Shown: piece after piece, positions 14,870 to 22,464 of the stretch
Position numbering within the stretch: the first letter of the stretch is position 1
Layout: every line of letters starts with the position of its first letter
DNA from: a virus
Reading direction: 5' to 3' (one strand)
DNA length: 44,591 bases
Virus record (IMG/VR): IMGVR_UViG_3300020034_000033
Span: 1-44,591 of that record
Made by a program: the position numbers and the translations under genes
The notes under the pieces: generated by a model
What the model saw: only the letters and a program-made list of their open reading frames with translations
The model's database searches: none
Told to the model about the DNA's origin: nothing

Positions 14870-15136
14870 ATGGTTGAGAATACAGCTTTCAATGAGAGGC
14901 TGCGGGAGCGCGTGCAGGCTGCAGCGGTGCAGACCAGATACAAGATCGTGCAGCGCACGACGTATGAGCTGCAGCGGGTGGTCAGTTCACTCAACTCGCT
15001 GACCGGGACCATCGACGGGCGCGTCGAGACAGTCGCGACAAGCGCGAATGCGATGAACCTGTACCGAGCCGGCTGCGCGCTGTCGCTGGCCGACAAGTGC
15101 GACGGCCCCGAGTGGCACCCCGGGTGGGACGCTTGA
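14870..15136 (+). CDS. Hypothetical protein (88 aa), first rightward gene
   Basis: The ATG at 14870 follows CAGGGAGAGACAC; upstream in-frame TTG codons lie in the promoter. Helical, polar protein (FNERLRERVQAAAVQTRYKI...) ending in GPEWHPGWDA. Likely early because it is first behind the rightward promoter. A TTGACA motif overlaps its stop codon. No family recognised. Confidence 0.7.
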   Translation: MVENTAFNERLRERVQAAAVQTRYKIVQRTTYELQRVVSSLNSLTGTIDGRVETVATSANAMNLYRAGCALSLADKCDGPEWHPGWDA

Positions 15137-15372
15137 CAGCCGGCGGGGATCGTGATTGCTTAGCAACCGTTCCATGGTGGAACGACCACACGCTTAGGCT
15201 CTGGTTCACTCCGGCTTAGGCTGACCGTTCGGTCCTCTGTTGAGCGCCTCCCTCGCTGGTTGTCTTGGTGACGGCAGCGAAACCTTACAGGAGCTGTTGC
15301 ACGACCCCGATACCCTCGGAGTTAGCCCCCCAGCCCGCAGCAGCTCCTGTTTTTCTCTTGGTGGAGAGAACC
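15137..15372 (+). other. Structured non-coding leader of the anti-defence operon
   Basis: 236 bp without a supportable gene, holding three perfect inverted repeats: CGTTCCA-TGG-TGGAACG (15168-15184), GACCG-TT-CGGTC (about 15222-15233) and a 10-bp long-loop pair. It also has two copies of GCTTAGGCT. A consensus -35 TTGACA at 15133-15138 has no convincing -10. Could be a regulated leader, attenuator or small RNA. Confidence 0.55.
15287..15354 (+). terminator. Long-loop inverted repeat with T-tract
   Basis: ACAGGAGCTG (15287-15296) pairs perfectly with CAGCTCCTGT (15341-15350), followed by TTTTT. The 44-nt loop is long for a simple terminator, so attenuation is possible. It ends 18 bp before the acb2-like start. 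Confidence 0.5.
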
Positions 15373-15633
15373 TTGGACCCCGCCCAAAACACGACAAACT
15401 TCGACCCCCTGCCCGAGCCTACCGGCGAGCCGATGCTGCGGTATTTCACGTACTCGCACCTGCCCGGCTCGCTGCAGGACGTGAGCAAGCTATTTCACGC
15501 GTGTGCTATCGCCATCGCTGTGAGCTTGCCGCGATCCGCGGAGCGGACGGTGTCCTTACGCAAACTACTCGAAGCGAAGGACGCGGCCGTGCGTGCCGCC
15601 GTCTTTGACAGTCCCGCGCAAGGCGGTGGCTGA
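15373..15633 (+). CDS. acb2: Acb2-type anti-CBASS cyclic-nucleotide sponge
   Basis: Small helical protein of the Acb2/Tad1-hairpin family (T4 Vs.4 type). Family members bind and sequester the cyclic oligonucleotide signals made by CBASS, and some bind Thoeris signals, so effectors stay off. Hallmarks are YFTYSHLPGSLQDVSKLF (24-41) and ERTVSLRKLLEAKDAAVRA (57-75). I chose TTG 15373 (86 aa) because GTGGAGAGAACC gives a Shine-Dalgarno at 6-nt spacing and the length fits the family; ATG 15433 would remove little of the conserved part. The stop overlaps the tad2 start (TGATG). Family assignment is from recalled motifs, not a search. Confidence 0.82.
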   Translation: MDPAQNTTNFDPLPEPTGEPMLRYFTYSHLPGSLQDVSKLFHACAIAIAVSLPRSAERTVSLRKLLEAKDAAVRAAVFDSPAQGGG

Positions 15634-15848
15634 TGGACATCGGTGCTGCGCTCACAATGCTGCGCGCCGGCCGACGCGTCATGCGCGACGGTTGGAACGG
15701 CAAAAACATGTACCTCGAATTGCAGGTGCCCGACGCGAATTCGAAGATGACGCTGCCCTACGTGTACATGCGCACGGCGCAGGGTGATCTTGTCCCCTGG
15801 CTCTGCAGTCAGACCGACTTGCTTGCGTTCGATTGGCGCTCCGCATGA
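15633..15848 (+). CDS. tad2: Tad2-type (DUF2829) anti-Thoeris protein
   Basis: A 71-aa protein with the full DUF2829/Tad2 pattern: WNGK (21-24), PDANSKMTLPYVYM (33-46) and GDLVPWLCSQTDLLAFDW (51-68). Tad2 proteins bind the glycocyclic-ADPR-type signals of Thoeris TIR enzymes and so block abortive defence. The length is normal and the key segments are intact. The ATG overlaps the acb2-like stop by one base and its own TGA overlaps the next ATG, so two signal-sequestering proteins are translated as a unit. Confidence 0.92.
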   Translation: MDIGAALTMLRAGRRVMRDGWNGKNMYLELQVPDANSKMTLPYVYMRTAQGDLVPWLCSQTDLLAFDWRSA

Positions 15849-16039
15849 ATTGGATACAGCTCTCAAGCTCGAACCTTGACGCCATGCGCTACGATCCCGA
15901 GACGCAGGTTCTCGAAGTCAGGTTCAAATCTGGAAGGACTTACCCGTTCAATGGCGTCCCGCAAGCGGTTGCCGAAGGGCTCGAAAGTGCGTCGTCGCCC
16001 GGTTCGTTCTTTGCGCAAAACATCAAAAACCAATTTTAA
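15845..16039 (+). CDS. KTSC domain protein (64 aa)
   Basis: Matches the KTSC domain (named after the lysyl-tRNA synthetase C-terminal region): SSSNLDAMRYDPETQVLEVR, then FKSGRTYPFNGVP and a Phe-Phe-containing end. The family is common in phages; its function is not established. ATG 15845 overlaps the tad2 stop (ATGA). Position suggests an accessory or anti-defence role, by inference only. Confidence 0.88.
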   Translation: MNWIQLSSSNLDAMRYDPETQVLEVRFKSGRTYPFNGVPQAVAEGLESASSPGSFFAQNIKNQF

Positions 16040-16079
16040 TCATCCTGCATTGCGTCGGCTCGGGTTCAAGGTTCTCGAC

Positions 16080-16421
16080 ATGGACCTCGGGATTTTTCGC
16101 CACCAGATACGCGTGCTGCTTGGCCCAAGCACGCACCTGCAGGCTTACGTTCGACATGAGTTTGGTGAACCCGACATGGACTGCGAAGTGGGTGGGCATC
16201 GCGGCATGGCGTTTCTGAAAACTGGCCACGTGCCGATCGTGTGGTTGCCGCGTTACCCGCGAACGTCGCGTGAGATTGGAACGCTGGTGCATGAGCTGCT
16301 GCACGCGCTTAGGCATATCTTCGTGAACGTGATCGGGTTTCCGTTAGATCGCAACACGGACGAAACGTTCTGCCACGCGCTGAGCTACACGACCGAGCGC
16401 GTGCTCGAAGACCTGAAATAA
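16080..16421 (+). CDS. HExxH zincin-like protein (113 aa)
   Basis: Contains the zinc-protease signature HELLH at 71-75 inside IGTLVHELLHALRHIF, with downstream acids (TDETFCHAL, 93-101) that could supply the third ligand. Resembles small phage metalloprotease-like proteins; no substrate can be inferred. ATG 16080 follows AAGG; upstream in-frame sequence is out of character. End of the accessory operon. A ~93-bp gap follows with no gene. Confidence 0.7.
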   Translation: MDLGIFRHQIRVLLGPSTHLQAYVRHEFGEPDMDCEVGGHRGMAFLKTGHVPIVWLPRYPRTSREIGTLVHELLHALRHIFVNVIGFPLDRNTDETFCHALSYTTERVLEDLK

Positions 16422-16514
16422 CAGCGCACGGCTGCCAATAGCCTGCAGCTATAGACAAATCCTGATGACCCCCATAGGTTGAGGGCAGCTCCAATCCCCT
16501 GGGGAGGCCCCATT

Positions 16515-16934
16515 GTGTCAACTGACGAATACGAACGTGACGCGGCGCAGTCGCGCAAAGAACTCAACAGCAAGGCTGAACGGCTGATCCAGAAGGCCGA
16601 TGCGACGATTGTGGGGATTGCTGCAATTGAGGCCCGCCAGCTCGGGATTGAAGACCAGATCAAGGAACAGCGGCGGTTCGTTGAGAACGAAATCCGCGAC
16701 CTGAAAAACGAGCAACTTGCGGATTTGCGCACATCGGTCCAGACTGCCGACCGCAAACGCGAGGAATTGTGGCATGTGGTGGACAACCTTGTGAAAGACT
16801 TCCACAGCATCGACAAGAAAGTCGCGTCCTTTCAAGCGGGGGCTTACGTGTTTTACATCGCGCTCGTGACCGCTGCAGGCGCCGCCGGGTTCTTCATCAG
16901 CACGATTGTGCAGGCTGCGAAGCTTTTCAAATGA
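16515..16934 (+). CDS. Coiled-coil protein with C-terminal membrane segment (139 aa)
   Basis: Starts at GTG 16515 behind GGGGAGG with 7-nt spacing. Residues 1-105 are charged and helical (coiled coil), and 107-130 form one transmembrane helix (AYVFYIALVTAAGAAGFFIS). Its stop overlaps the TerL ATG (ATGA). Its position is that of a small terminase, but the membrane segment argues against this. It could be a membrane-anchored accessory or lysis-related protein. Confidence 0.7.
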   Translation: MSTDEYERDAAQSRKELNSKAERLIQKADATIVGIAAIEARQLGIEDQIKEQRRFVENEIRDLKNEQLADLRTSVQTADRKREELWHVVDNLVKDFHSIDKKVASFQAGAYVFYIALVTAAGAAGFFISTIVQAAKLFK

Positions 16935-18892
16935 GCGACCTCAAGGAAGCGCTGACTGAGCTGTTCAATGACCCGTGGGTAGCGCACAAAGTTCTCTTCG
17001 CACATCGGCACCCGAACGCGACGCCGGCTTTTCACGTCGACATCATCAGGGCTTGGCATTCGGAGCACCCTCGTGTCCTCATCAAAGCGTTCCGCGGCGC
17101 GGCCAAAAGTACGATCGCCGAAGAAGCAATTTGCGTTCAAGCATTGTTTCGACAATTCCGGAACGGCATCATTCTTGGCGAGACTGTCGAACGAGCGATT
17201 GAGCGTCTACGTGCCATTAAGCACGAGTTCGAGACGAACCCAATTATCGAGCAGCTTTTTGGGAACATGGTTGGCTCGACGTGGACTGAAACTAAAATCA
17301 TCCTCGCGAACGGTGTTATCATTCAGGCCTTCGGGCGTGGGCAGTCCTTACGTGGTAGTAAACATTTGGATTTCAGACCTGACCGGGCGTTCGGCGACGA
17401 CATCGAAAACGAGGAAAGCGTCGCGACCGAAGAGGCGATAGCGAAGTGCATGCGCTGGCTCATGAGCGTGGTGATCCCCGCGCTTGACCCGAGCGCGACC
17501 GTGCGGATCAACGGCACGCCGCTGCACCCCAAGAGCGTGATCGAGCAGCTTTCGATGCAGCCCAATTGGCAGGTGCAGACCTATCCGATTGAGTATGTGG
17601 ATGCCGAGACGGGCGAAGCAAAGTCTGCGTGGCCGTCGCGCTTCCCGCTCTCGTGGATCGAGACTGAGCGCGGCGTCTACAAAAAGCTGGGCCTGCACGA
17701 CAACTTTGAACAGGAGTTTATGTGCCGAGCCGAAGACGCGAGCATGAAGCCGTTCAACGAGGGCATGTTCCGCGTCGAGCCAACGGTGCGGACGTGGGAA
17801 GCCGTCTATGCGATGTACGACCCTGCGCGTACTGTGAAGTCTTCCTCGGCCTCGACCGGGGTTGCGGTTTGGAGCTGGATCAACAATCGCCTTATAGTTT
17901 GGGACGCCTACGGCGTGATGTGGAAACCGGATGAAATAATCTCGGACATGTTCCGGGTTGACGAGCAGTGGGGGCCGGTGACGATCGGAGTTGAGCGCGA
18001 TGGCCTGGAAGAATTCATCTTGCAGCCGCTACGACAGGAACAGCTCCGACGAGCCTACTCGATACCCATCCGACCTCTGCGCGCCCCGAAGTCGAAGCTC
18101 GATTTTATCAAAGGGCTACAGCCGTTTTTTAACGCGCGCGAAGTCATCTTCGCGAAAGACCTCCCCGATGCGAAAGAGCAGTTTTTGGGTTTTCCGACTG
18201 GTCGAATTGACGTGCCTAATGCTCTTGCTTACGCTCTTTTGTTACGCCCTGGCGCCGCTATCTATGACGATTTCACTCACGCCAACGTCGCAGATGGGCT
18301 GCGTCGAGTGGGTAGGGAACCGGTGTATCTCGCTGTCAACACGTCCAACATCTACACCACCGCAGTTTTAGTTCAAATCATCAATGGAGGCCTGTATGTC
18401 CTTAGAGACTGGATCAGAGAAGGCGATGCTGGTAGCTGCCTCGCAGACATTGTTGCCTCCGCAGGAGCAGAGGCAGAGGGAGCCGTTCGTGTCTGTGCCG
18501 GCCCAAACCATTTCCGTGACAATGACACTCTCGGACTTCGAGCTGCTGCGCGCAAAATTCCCGTCGACCTCCGTCAAGGTTTCTCAGAACTCATCGGGCG
18601 CGAAGAGATACGCGCTTGCCTTACAAGGCAGTCCCGCGGCTATCCAGCGCTGCGCGTGAGCCTACAGGCGAAAGGGACGCTGAACGCGTTCACTGCCGGG
18701 TTCTGCAAAGAGATCAGCAAACAGGGCGCGCTGACCGAGTTTCCGGTTGAAAACGAGTACCGGGTTCTGATGGAGGGGCTCGAACACTTCGCCGCCTTGT
18801 TGCGAGCTGCGAACGCTGCTATGGATGACAAGATTAACTACCAGACAACGTCGGACGGCCGGCGTTACATTAGCGCGCTCGTGAGGCGATGA
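16931..18892 (+). CDS. terL: Terminase large subunit
   Basis: A 653-aa DNA packaging motor. Walker A is FRGAAKST (54-61) and Walker B RAFGDDIE (152-159, D156/D157). The RNase H-like nuclease has D297 (AMYDPARTV), E355/D357 (GVERDG) and D427 (GRIDVPNAL). The chain continues ~190 residues past the usual nuclease end. That extension (465-500, VYLAVNTSNIYTT then QIINGGLYVLRDW) resembles a second, catalytically empty RNase H-like fold. ATG 16931 overlaps the upstream stop. It is followed by the portal gene with a one-base stop/start overlap. Confidence 0.93.
   Translation: MSDLKEALTELFNDPWVAHKVLFAHRHPNATPAFHVDIIRAWHSEHPRVLIKAFRGAAKSTIAEEAICVQALFRQFRNGIILGETVERAIERLRAIKHEFETNPIIEQLFGNMVGSTWTETKIILANGVIIQAFGRGQSLRGSKHLDFRPDRAFGDDIENEESVATEEAIAKCMRWLMSVVIPALDPSATVRINGTPLHPKSVIEQLSMQPNWQVQTYPIEYVDAETGEAKSAWPSRFPLSWIETERGVYKKLGLHDNFEQEFMCRAEDASMKPFNEGMFRVEPTVRTWEAVYAMYDPARTVKSSSASTGVAVWSWINNRLIVWDAYGVMWKPDEIISDMFRVDEQWGPVTIGVERDGLEEFILQPLRQEQLRRAYSIPIRPLRAPKSKLDFIKGLQPFFNAREVIFAKDLPDAKEQFLGFPTGRIDVPNALAYALLLRPGAAIYDDFTHANVADGLRRVGREPVYLAVNTSNIYTTAVLVQIINGGLYVLRDWIREGDAGSCLADIVASAGAEAEGAVRVCAGPNHFRDNDTLGLRAAARKIPVDLRQGFSELIGREEIRACLTRQSRGYPALRVSLQAKGTLNAFTAGFCKEISKQGALTEFPVENEYRVLMEGLEHFAALLRAANAAMDDKINYQTTSDGRRYISALVRR
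18396..18659 (+). CDS. Possible overprinted ORF inside terL (87 aa)
   Basis: In another frame from terL, an ATG at 18396 follows GGAGG with 5-nt spacing, the best-placed Shine-Dalgarno sequence seen inside a gene here. The product (MSLETGSEKAMLVAASQTLL...) is not Arg/Pro-rich like typical shadow frames. It may still be chance, because terL coding (INGGLYV) supplies the GGAGG. No family recognised. Confidence 0.3.
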   Translation: MSLETGSEKAMLVAASQTLLPPQEQRQREPFVSVPAQTISVTMTLSDFELLRAKFPSTSVKVSQNSSGAKRYALALQGSPAAIQRCA

Positions 18893-21201
18893 TGGCGAAG
18901 TCACCGGCGGAAGTGGACGAGAAGCTCGGCGAAGACGATGACGACACCGAGCTTGACGCTGCCGGGAAAAAGGCAGTCGAGAGCCGCAAGGACAATCTGG
19001 TCAACAAGGCCGGTGTCAATGAACAGCTCCTAGACCTCTTCGCCGACGTCACGCAAGGCTTTCAAGACCAGCTCCACCGGTCGAACGACCAGATGGACTT
19101 TTGGGATATCTATAACTGCCAGCTTACATCGCAGCAGTTCTACTCGGGCACGTCGCAAATCTTCGTGCCCATCGTGCACAACGCGGTCAACGCGCGTAAG
19201 ACCCGCTACGTCAACCAGATGTTTCCGCGCTCGGGCCGGCATATCGAGGTGACCTCGGATGACGGTACGCAGCCGGATGCGGTCACCGCGCTGTTGGAGC
19301 ACTACATTCGCAAGGCCAAGCTGCGCACGAAGGTCATGCCGGCGCTGATGGTCAACGGCGACGTTGAAGGCCAATACAGCCTCTACGTCTCGTGGTCGGA
19401 GACGAAGCGCAACGTCACGTGGCGCGACGAAGATCAGCCCGAGTTCGAGGATACCGGCGAGCCCAACACGGTTGCTGAACCTGTGCTGTCGATCCAGCAG
19501 GAGGAAGTCAAAGAGGGCTTCCCGCTGGTCGAAGTGATCGCGGATGCTGACCTGCTGGTGCTTCCGACGACGGCCGACAGCACGACCGAAGCGATTGCCT
19601 CGGGTGGCTCGGTGTCGATCATTCGTCGCTGGGGTAAGGGCGACATCCGGCGCATGATGCGCGAGCGTTGGATCAGCAAAAAGGCGGGTAGAGAGCTGAT
19701 CGCCGGCATCACGTCGCTGTCATCGCGCGACCCCCAGCATGTCGACAAGTCAGCGAAGATGGTCGACGCCGCTGGGATCATGCGCCCGGACATGAACGGG
19801 CCTGCATACGCGCAGGTCTACGAGACGTTTTCGACCCTTTTCGTGGGTGGCAAATGGATCCTGTGTCGGGCCTTCTACGGTGGCGAACAGAACTTGCTTG
19901 GCGCGCAGCGCAATCCGCTTTGGAGCGATCGTTTGCCAATTATCAGCGCGCCCGTGAACAAGCTGCAAGGCGTGTTCAAGGGCATCAGCATGATCAAGCC
20001 CTGCGCGACAATGCAATACGCCGCCAACGACGCGGTCAATGAGGCTTGGGACAGTGCTGCCTACGCGCTGATGCCAATCATCATGACCGACCCGAGCAAG
20101 AACCCACGGATCGGTTCGATGGTGCTGTCGCTCGCCGCGGTGTGGGAGTGCGACCCGCAGTCGACGCAGTTTGCCGAGTTTCCGCAGCTCTGGCAGCACG
20201 GGTTCGAGATGGTGTCGGCCTGTAAAGCCGAAGTGCAGCAGACGCTGTCCGTCTCGCCGGCAGCCATCGCGCAGGGACAACAGGGCCGGCTGGGCGGGGC
20301 GAAGCCTACGCAGGCCGAAGTCGCACAGTCGCAGCAGGTCGACATCCTGACGACGGCCGATGCGGTCACGATCGTGGAAGAGGAAATGCTGTCGCCGCTC
20401 TTGGCGCTTTTCCTCGAGTTCGACCACCAGTATCGCGACCGGAAGCTGACCGTGCGCAGCTACGGGCAGATGGGCCAGAAGGCCAACATGCAGGAAATCC
20501 CGCCGATCCAGATGGACAAGCGGTATGTGTTCACGTGGTCGGGCGTCGAGCAAGCCAAGAACGCGCAGATGATCCAGCAGCAGATCGCGATGATGAACGT
20601 GCTCCGCGGCATCCCGCCCGAGCAAATGAAGGGCTACCAGATCAATCTCGTGCCGGTCATTCAGAACGCCGTCGAGAGCGCATTTGGGCCGCAGCTCGGG
20701 CCGCTCGTGTTTGTGTCGCCGCAGGATCAGGCGCCCGTGCCGGCGATGACTGAGAACGAGTTGCTCGCCGCCGGGTTCGACGTGCCGACGCATCCGCAAG
20801 ATGACGACGCGATGCACATTCAGGCTCACATGACGCTTCTCCAACCACAAGCAGGAGCCACCGGTGGCATCTCGAACAAAAAGAAAATCCAGCAGCACAT
20901 CATGCTCCACGTCCAGCAACAGGCACAGAAGCAAGCGGCGGCGCTACAAGCCCAACAAGCGGCCGTTATGGGCGCTGCCGGCGGACCTCCGGGCCTTGGC
21001 GGTCCCCCTGCAGCGGCCGGACAGCCCGGGATGGTGCCGGGTGCTGTTGGAGTGCCTGGAGGGGCTGGCCCTGGAGTTGCGGGGACACCTCGACAGGGTG
21101 CGCAGCCCGGACAAGCCACGGGGGGCCAAGGGCCGCCCGGCATGATCCATCAGGACCAGATGAGCGACCCGAGCGTGATGCCGCGGCTTAAGGCCGTGTG
21201 A
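18892..21201 (+). CDS. Portal (head-tail connector) protein
   Basis: A 769-aa portal through which DNA enters and leaves the capsid. Directly after terL, with portal-like features: a helical N-terminal region (FADVTQGFQDQLHRSNDQMD), central ATMQYAANDAVNEAWDSAAYA and PTQAEVAQSQQVDILTTADA, and a long C-terminal tail rich in Gln then Gly/Pro. The ATG at 18892 is preferred because GAGG is 5 nt away; an ATG at 18889 is the alternative. Longer than many podovirus portals because of the ~100-residue low-complexity tail. Confidence 0.88.
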   Translation: MAKSPAEVDEKLGEDDDDTELDAAGKKAVESRKDNLVNKAGVNEQLLDLFADVTQGFQDQLHRSNDQMDFWDIYNCQLTSQQFYSGTSQIFVPIVHNAVNARKTRYVNQMFPRSGRHIEVTSDDGTQPDAVTALLEHYIRKAKLRTKVMPALMVNGDVEGQYSLYVSWSETKRNVTWRDEDQPEFEDTGEPNTVAEPVLSIQQEEVKEGFPLVEVIADADLLVLPTTADSTTEAIASGGSVSIIRRWGKGDIRRMMRERWISKKAGRELIAGITSLSSRDPQHVDKSAKMVDAAGIMRPDMNGPAYAQVYETFSTLFVGGKWILCRAFYGGEQNLLGAQRNPLWSDRLPIISAPVNKLQGVFKGISMIKPCATMQYAANDAVNEAWDSAAYALMPIIMTDPSKNPRIGSMVLSLAAVWECDPQSTQFAEFPQLWQHGFEMVSACKAEVQQTLSVSPAAIAQGQQGRLGGAKPTQAEVAQSQQVDILTTADAVTIVEEEMLSPLLALFLEFDHQYRDRKLTVRSYGQMGQKANMQEIPPIQMDKRYVFTWSGVEQAKNAQMIQQQIAMMNVLRGIPPEQMKGYQINLVPVIQNAVESAFGPQLGPLVFVSPQDQAPVPAMTENELLAAGFDVPTHPQDDDAMHIQAHMTLLQPQAGATGGISNKKKIQQHIMLHVQQQAQKQAAALQAQQAAVMGAAGGPPGLGGPPAAAGQPGMVPGAVGVPGGAGPGVAGTPRQGAQPGQATGGQGPPGMIHQDQMSDPSVMPRLKAV

Positions 21202-22301
21202 TGCCTTTGCTCGCGTTCGTGGTGGCGGTCGCGTGCATTTCCCCGTTCGCTGATGGAGGCACCGGGACGCGATGGTCGATATTGAGCATTACGGTGCCTT
21301 TGGTTTTGATGATGACGCGCCCCCGCGCATGGACGATTGGGGACTTGCTGGGGCTCCTGTTTTTATGTTGGGCGTCGTGTTCTCTGCTGTGGACGCCAGG
21401 AGTAGGACAGGGATTGTTTACGCTGTGGAGCTTGGTTCTGTTCTTCACGATCGGCTGGCTACCTACATGCGCAATGAGCGATATATACAAAGGGTTGGGG
21501 CTGGGACTGTCGCTAAACGGGTTGATTGTAGCCTTGCAGGTTGCTGGCTATCATCCGGTTACTGAGGCGATCCCGCCGGCAGGGCTGTTCTACAACAAGA
21601 ACGCGGGAGCCGAGATGACGGCACTCGCGCTAATCGGGGTTCTCTCACTCTCATGGCGATGGTGGCTCGCATGCAGTCCGATGCTGATCACGTTGCTCGC
21701 TTGGCCGGGGAATACGTTGTCGCGCACGCCGCTTATTGCCCTGGGAGTGACCGGCTTTTTCTGGACGTGGCGACGGTCGAAGCTCTACGCATCCGTGGTT
21801 GCCCTATCTGTGGGGCTGTGCTTCGTCTCGTTTGTGTTGTTGCAGAGCCGAGCCCCGAGCGCGAACATGCGCATGGAGCTGTGGGGCGACATGATCCGAC
21901 ACTTGGGTTGGTTGGGCCATGGGGTAGGCTCGACTGATTGGTTCTACCCGTTCATGGAGTTTGCCCACAATGACTTCCTCCAAATCGCCTTCGAGTTTGG
22001 CGCTGTTGGCGCGGTTCTGTGGGTTGGGTTTATCGTTTGCTGTCTTGCTGGTCCTGTGCGTGTCGAGAGCTATATTGTCATCGCTTTCCTCTGCATGGGC
22101 GTCTTCGCATTCCCGCTTTTCATGCCCGGGAGCGTCTTTGTTGCCGGTCTTGCCGCTGGCCATCTTCTTCGCCACCGGCGTCCTGTATTCGATATCATGG
22201 TTCTACGCGAGCTGGACGATTTACGAGGCAGTGAGCACGCCGGGCACGATCGAAGAGAAGATAGCTGGGTACGAGCGCGCGGCTTCGGTTTTCCCCATTA
22301 A
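21201..22301 (+). CDS. O-antigen ligase/polymerase-like membrane protein (Wzy/WaaL superfamily)
   Basis: A 366-aa protein with about ten hydrophobic segments and the superfamily landmarks: GLFYNKNAGAEM (128-139), RMELWGDMIR (224-233) and FAHNDFLQIAFEFGAVGAVL (254-273), the Wzy_C loop with HND. Bacterial homologues join or polymerise O-antigen or other glycans at the inner membrane. In a phage it could alter the host surface (receptor masking, superinfection exclusion). The ATG overlaps the portal stop (TGATG). The last ~45 residues lie over another hydrophobic frame. Confidence 0.85.
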   Translation: MPLLAFVVAVACISPFADGGTGTRWSILSITVPLVLMMTRPRAWTIGDLLGLLFLCWASCSLLWTPGVGQGLFTLWSLVLFFTIGWLPTCAMSDIYKGLGLGLSLNGLIVALQVAGYHPVTEAIPPAGLFYNKNAGAEMTALALIGVLSLSWRWWLACSPMLITLLAWPGNTLSRTPLIALGVTGFFWTWRRSKLYASVVALSVGLCFVSFVLLQSRAPSANMRMELWGDMIRHLGWLGHGVGSTDWFYPFMEFAHNDFLQIAFEFGAVGAVLWVGFIVCCLAGPVRVESYIVIAFLCMGVFAFPLFMPGSVFVAGLAAGHLLRHRRPVFDIMVLRELDDLRGSEHAGHDRREDSWVRARGFGFPH

Positions 22302-22464
22302 GACTGCCTACCGTCAGCTCCCCGCCTACACGCTGACCTACATCGCTGTGGGCATGGGGATAGCCGAAGCCCGAGAACCTGCTATAAGAGCCGTTCGGAA
22401 CGCTTTGACGTGGAACCCAAATTCCTATTATCTTCGGCACCATCTTGAGAGGATGCAGCAATGA
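22141..22464 (+). CDS. Membrane-anchored TPR-like protein overlapping the ligase gene (107 aa)
   Basis: Different frame from the ligase gene, overlapping it by 161 bp. The best start is TTG 22141 behind GGGAG (8-nt spacing); no ATG is available. N-terminal membrane helix (PVLPLAIFFATGVLYSISWF), then TPR-like helices (EEKIAGYERAASVFPIKTAY; RAVRNALTWNPNSYYLRHHL). Many O-antigen ligase-like enzymes carry TPRs at their C-terminus, so this may be a separated partner, or the tail of one protein reached by frameshift. The stop overlaps the next start (ATGA). Confidence 0.7.
   Translation: MPVLPLAIFFATGVLYSISWFYASWTIYEAVSTPGTIEEKIAGYERAASVFPIKTAYRQLPAYTLTYIAVGMGIAEAREPAIRAVRNALTWNPNSYYLRHHLERMQQ

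Noticed and set aside
16515-16934. Small terminase immediately upstream of terL
   Set aside because: The protein ends in a transmembrane helix and shows no DNA-binding motif.
19750-20934. 394-codon antisense frame over the portal gene
   Set aside because: GC-rich mirror frame, His/Arg/Leu-rich, no ribosome binding site or domain; the portal frame is clearly real.
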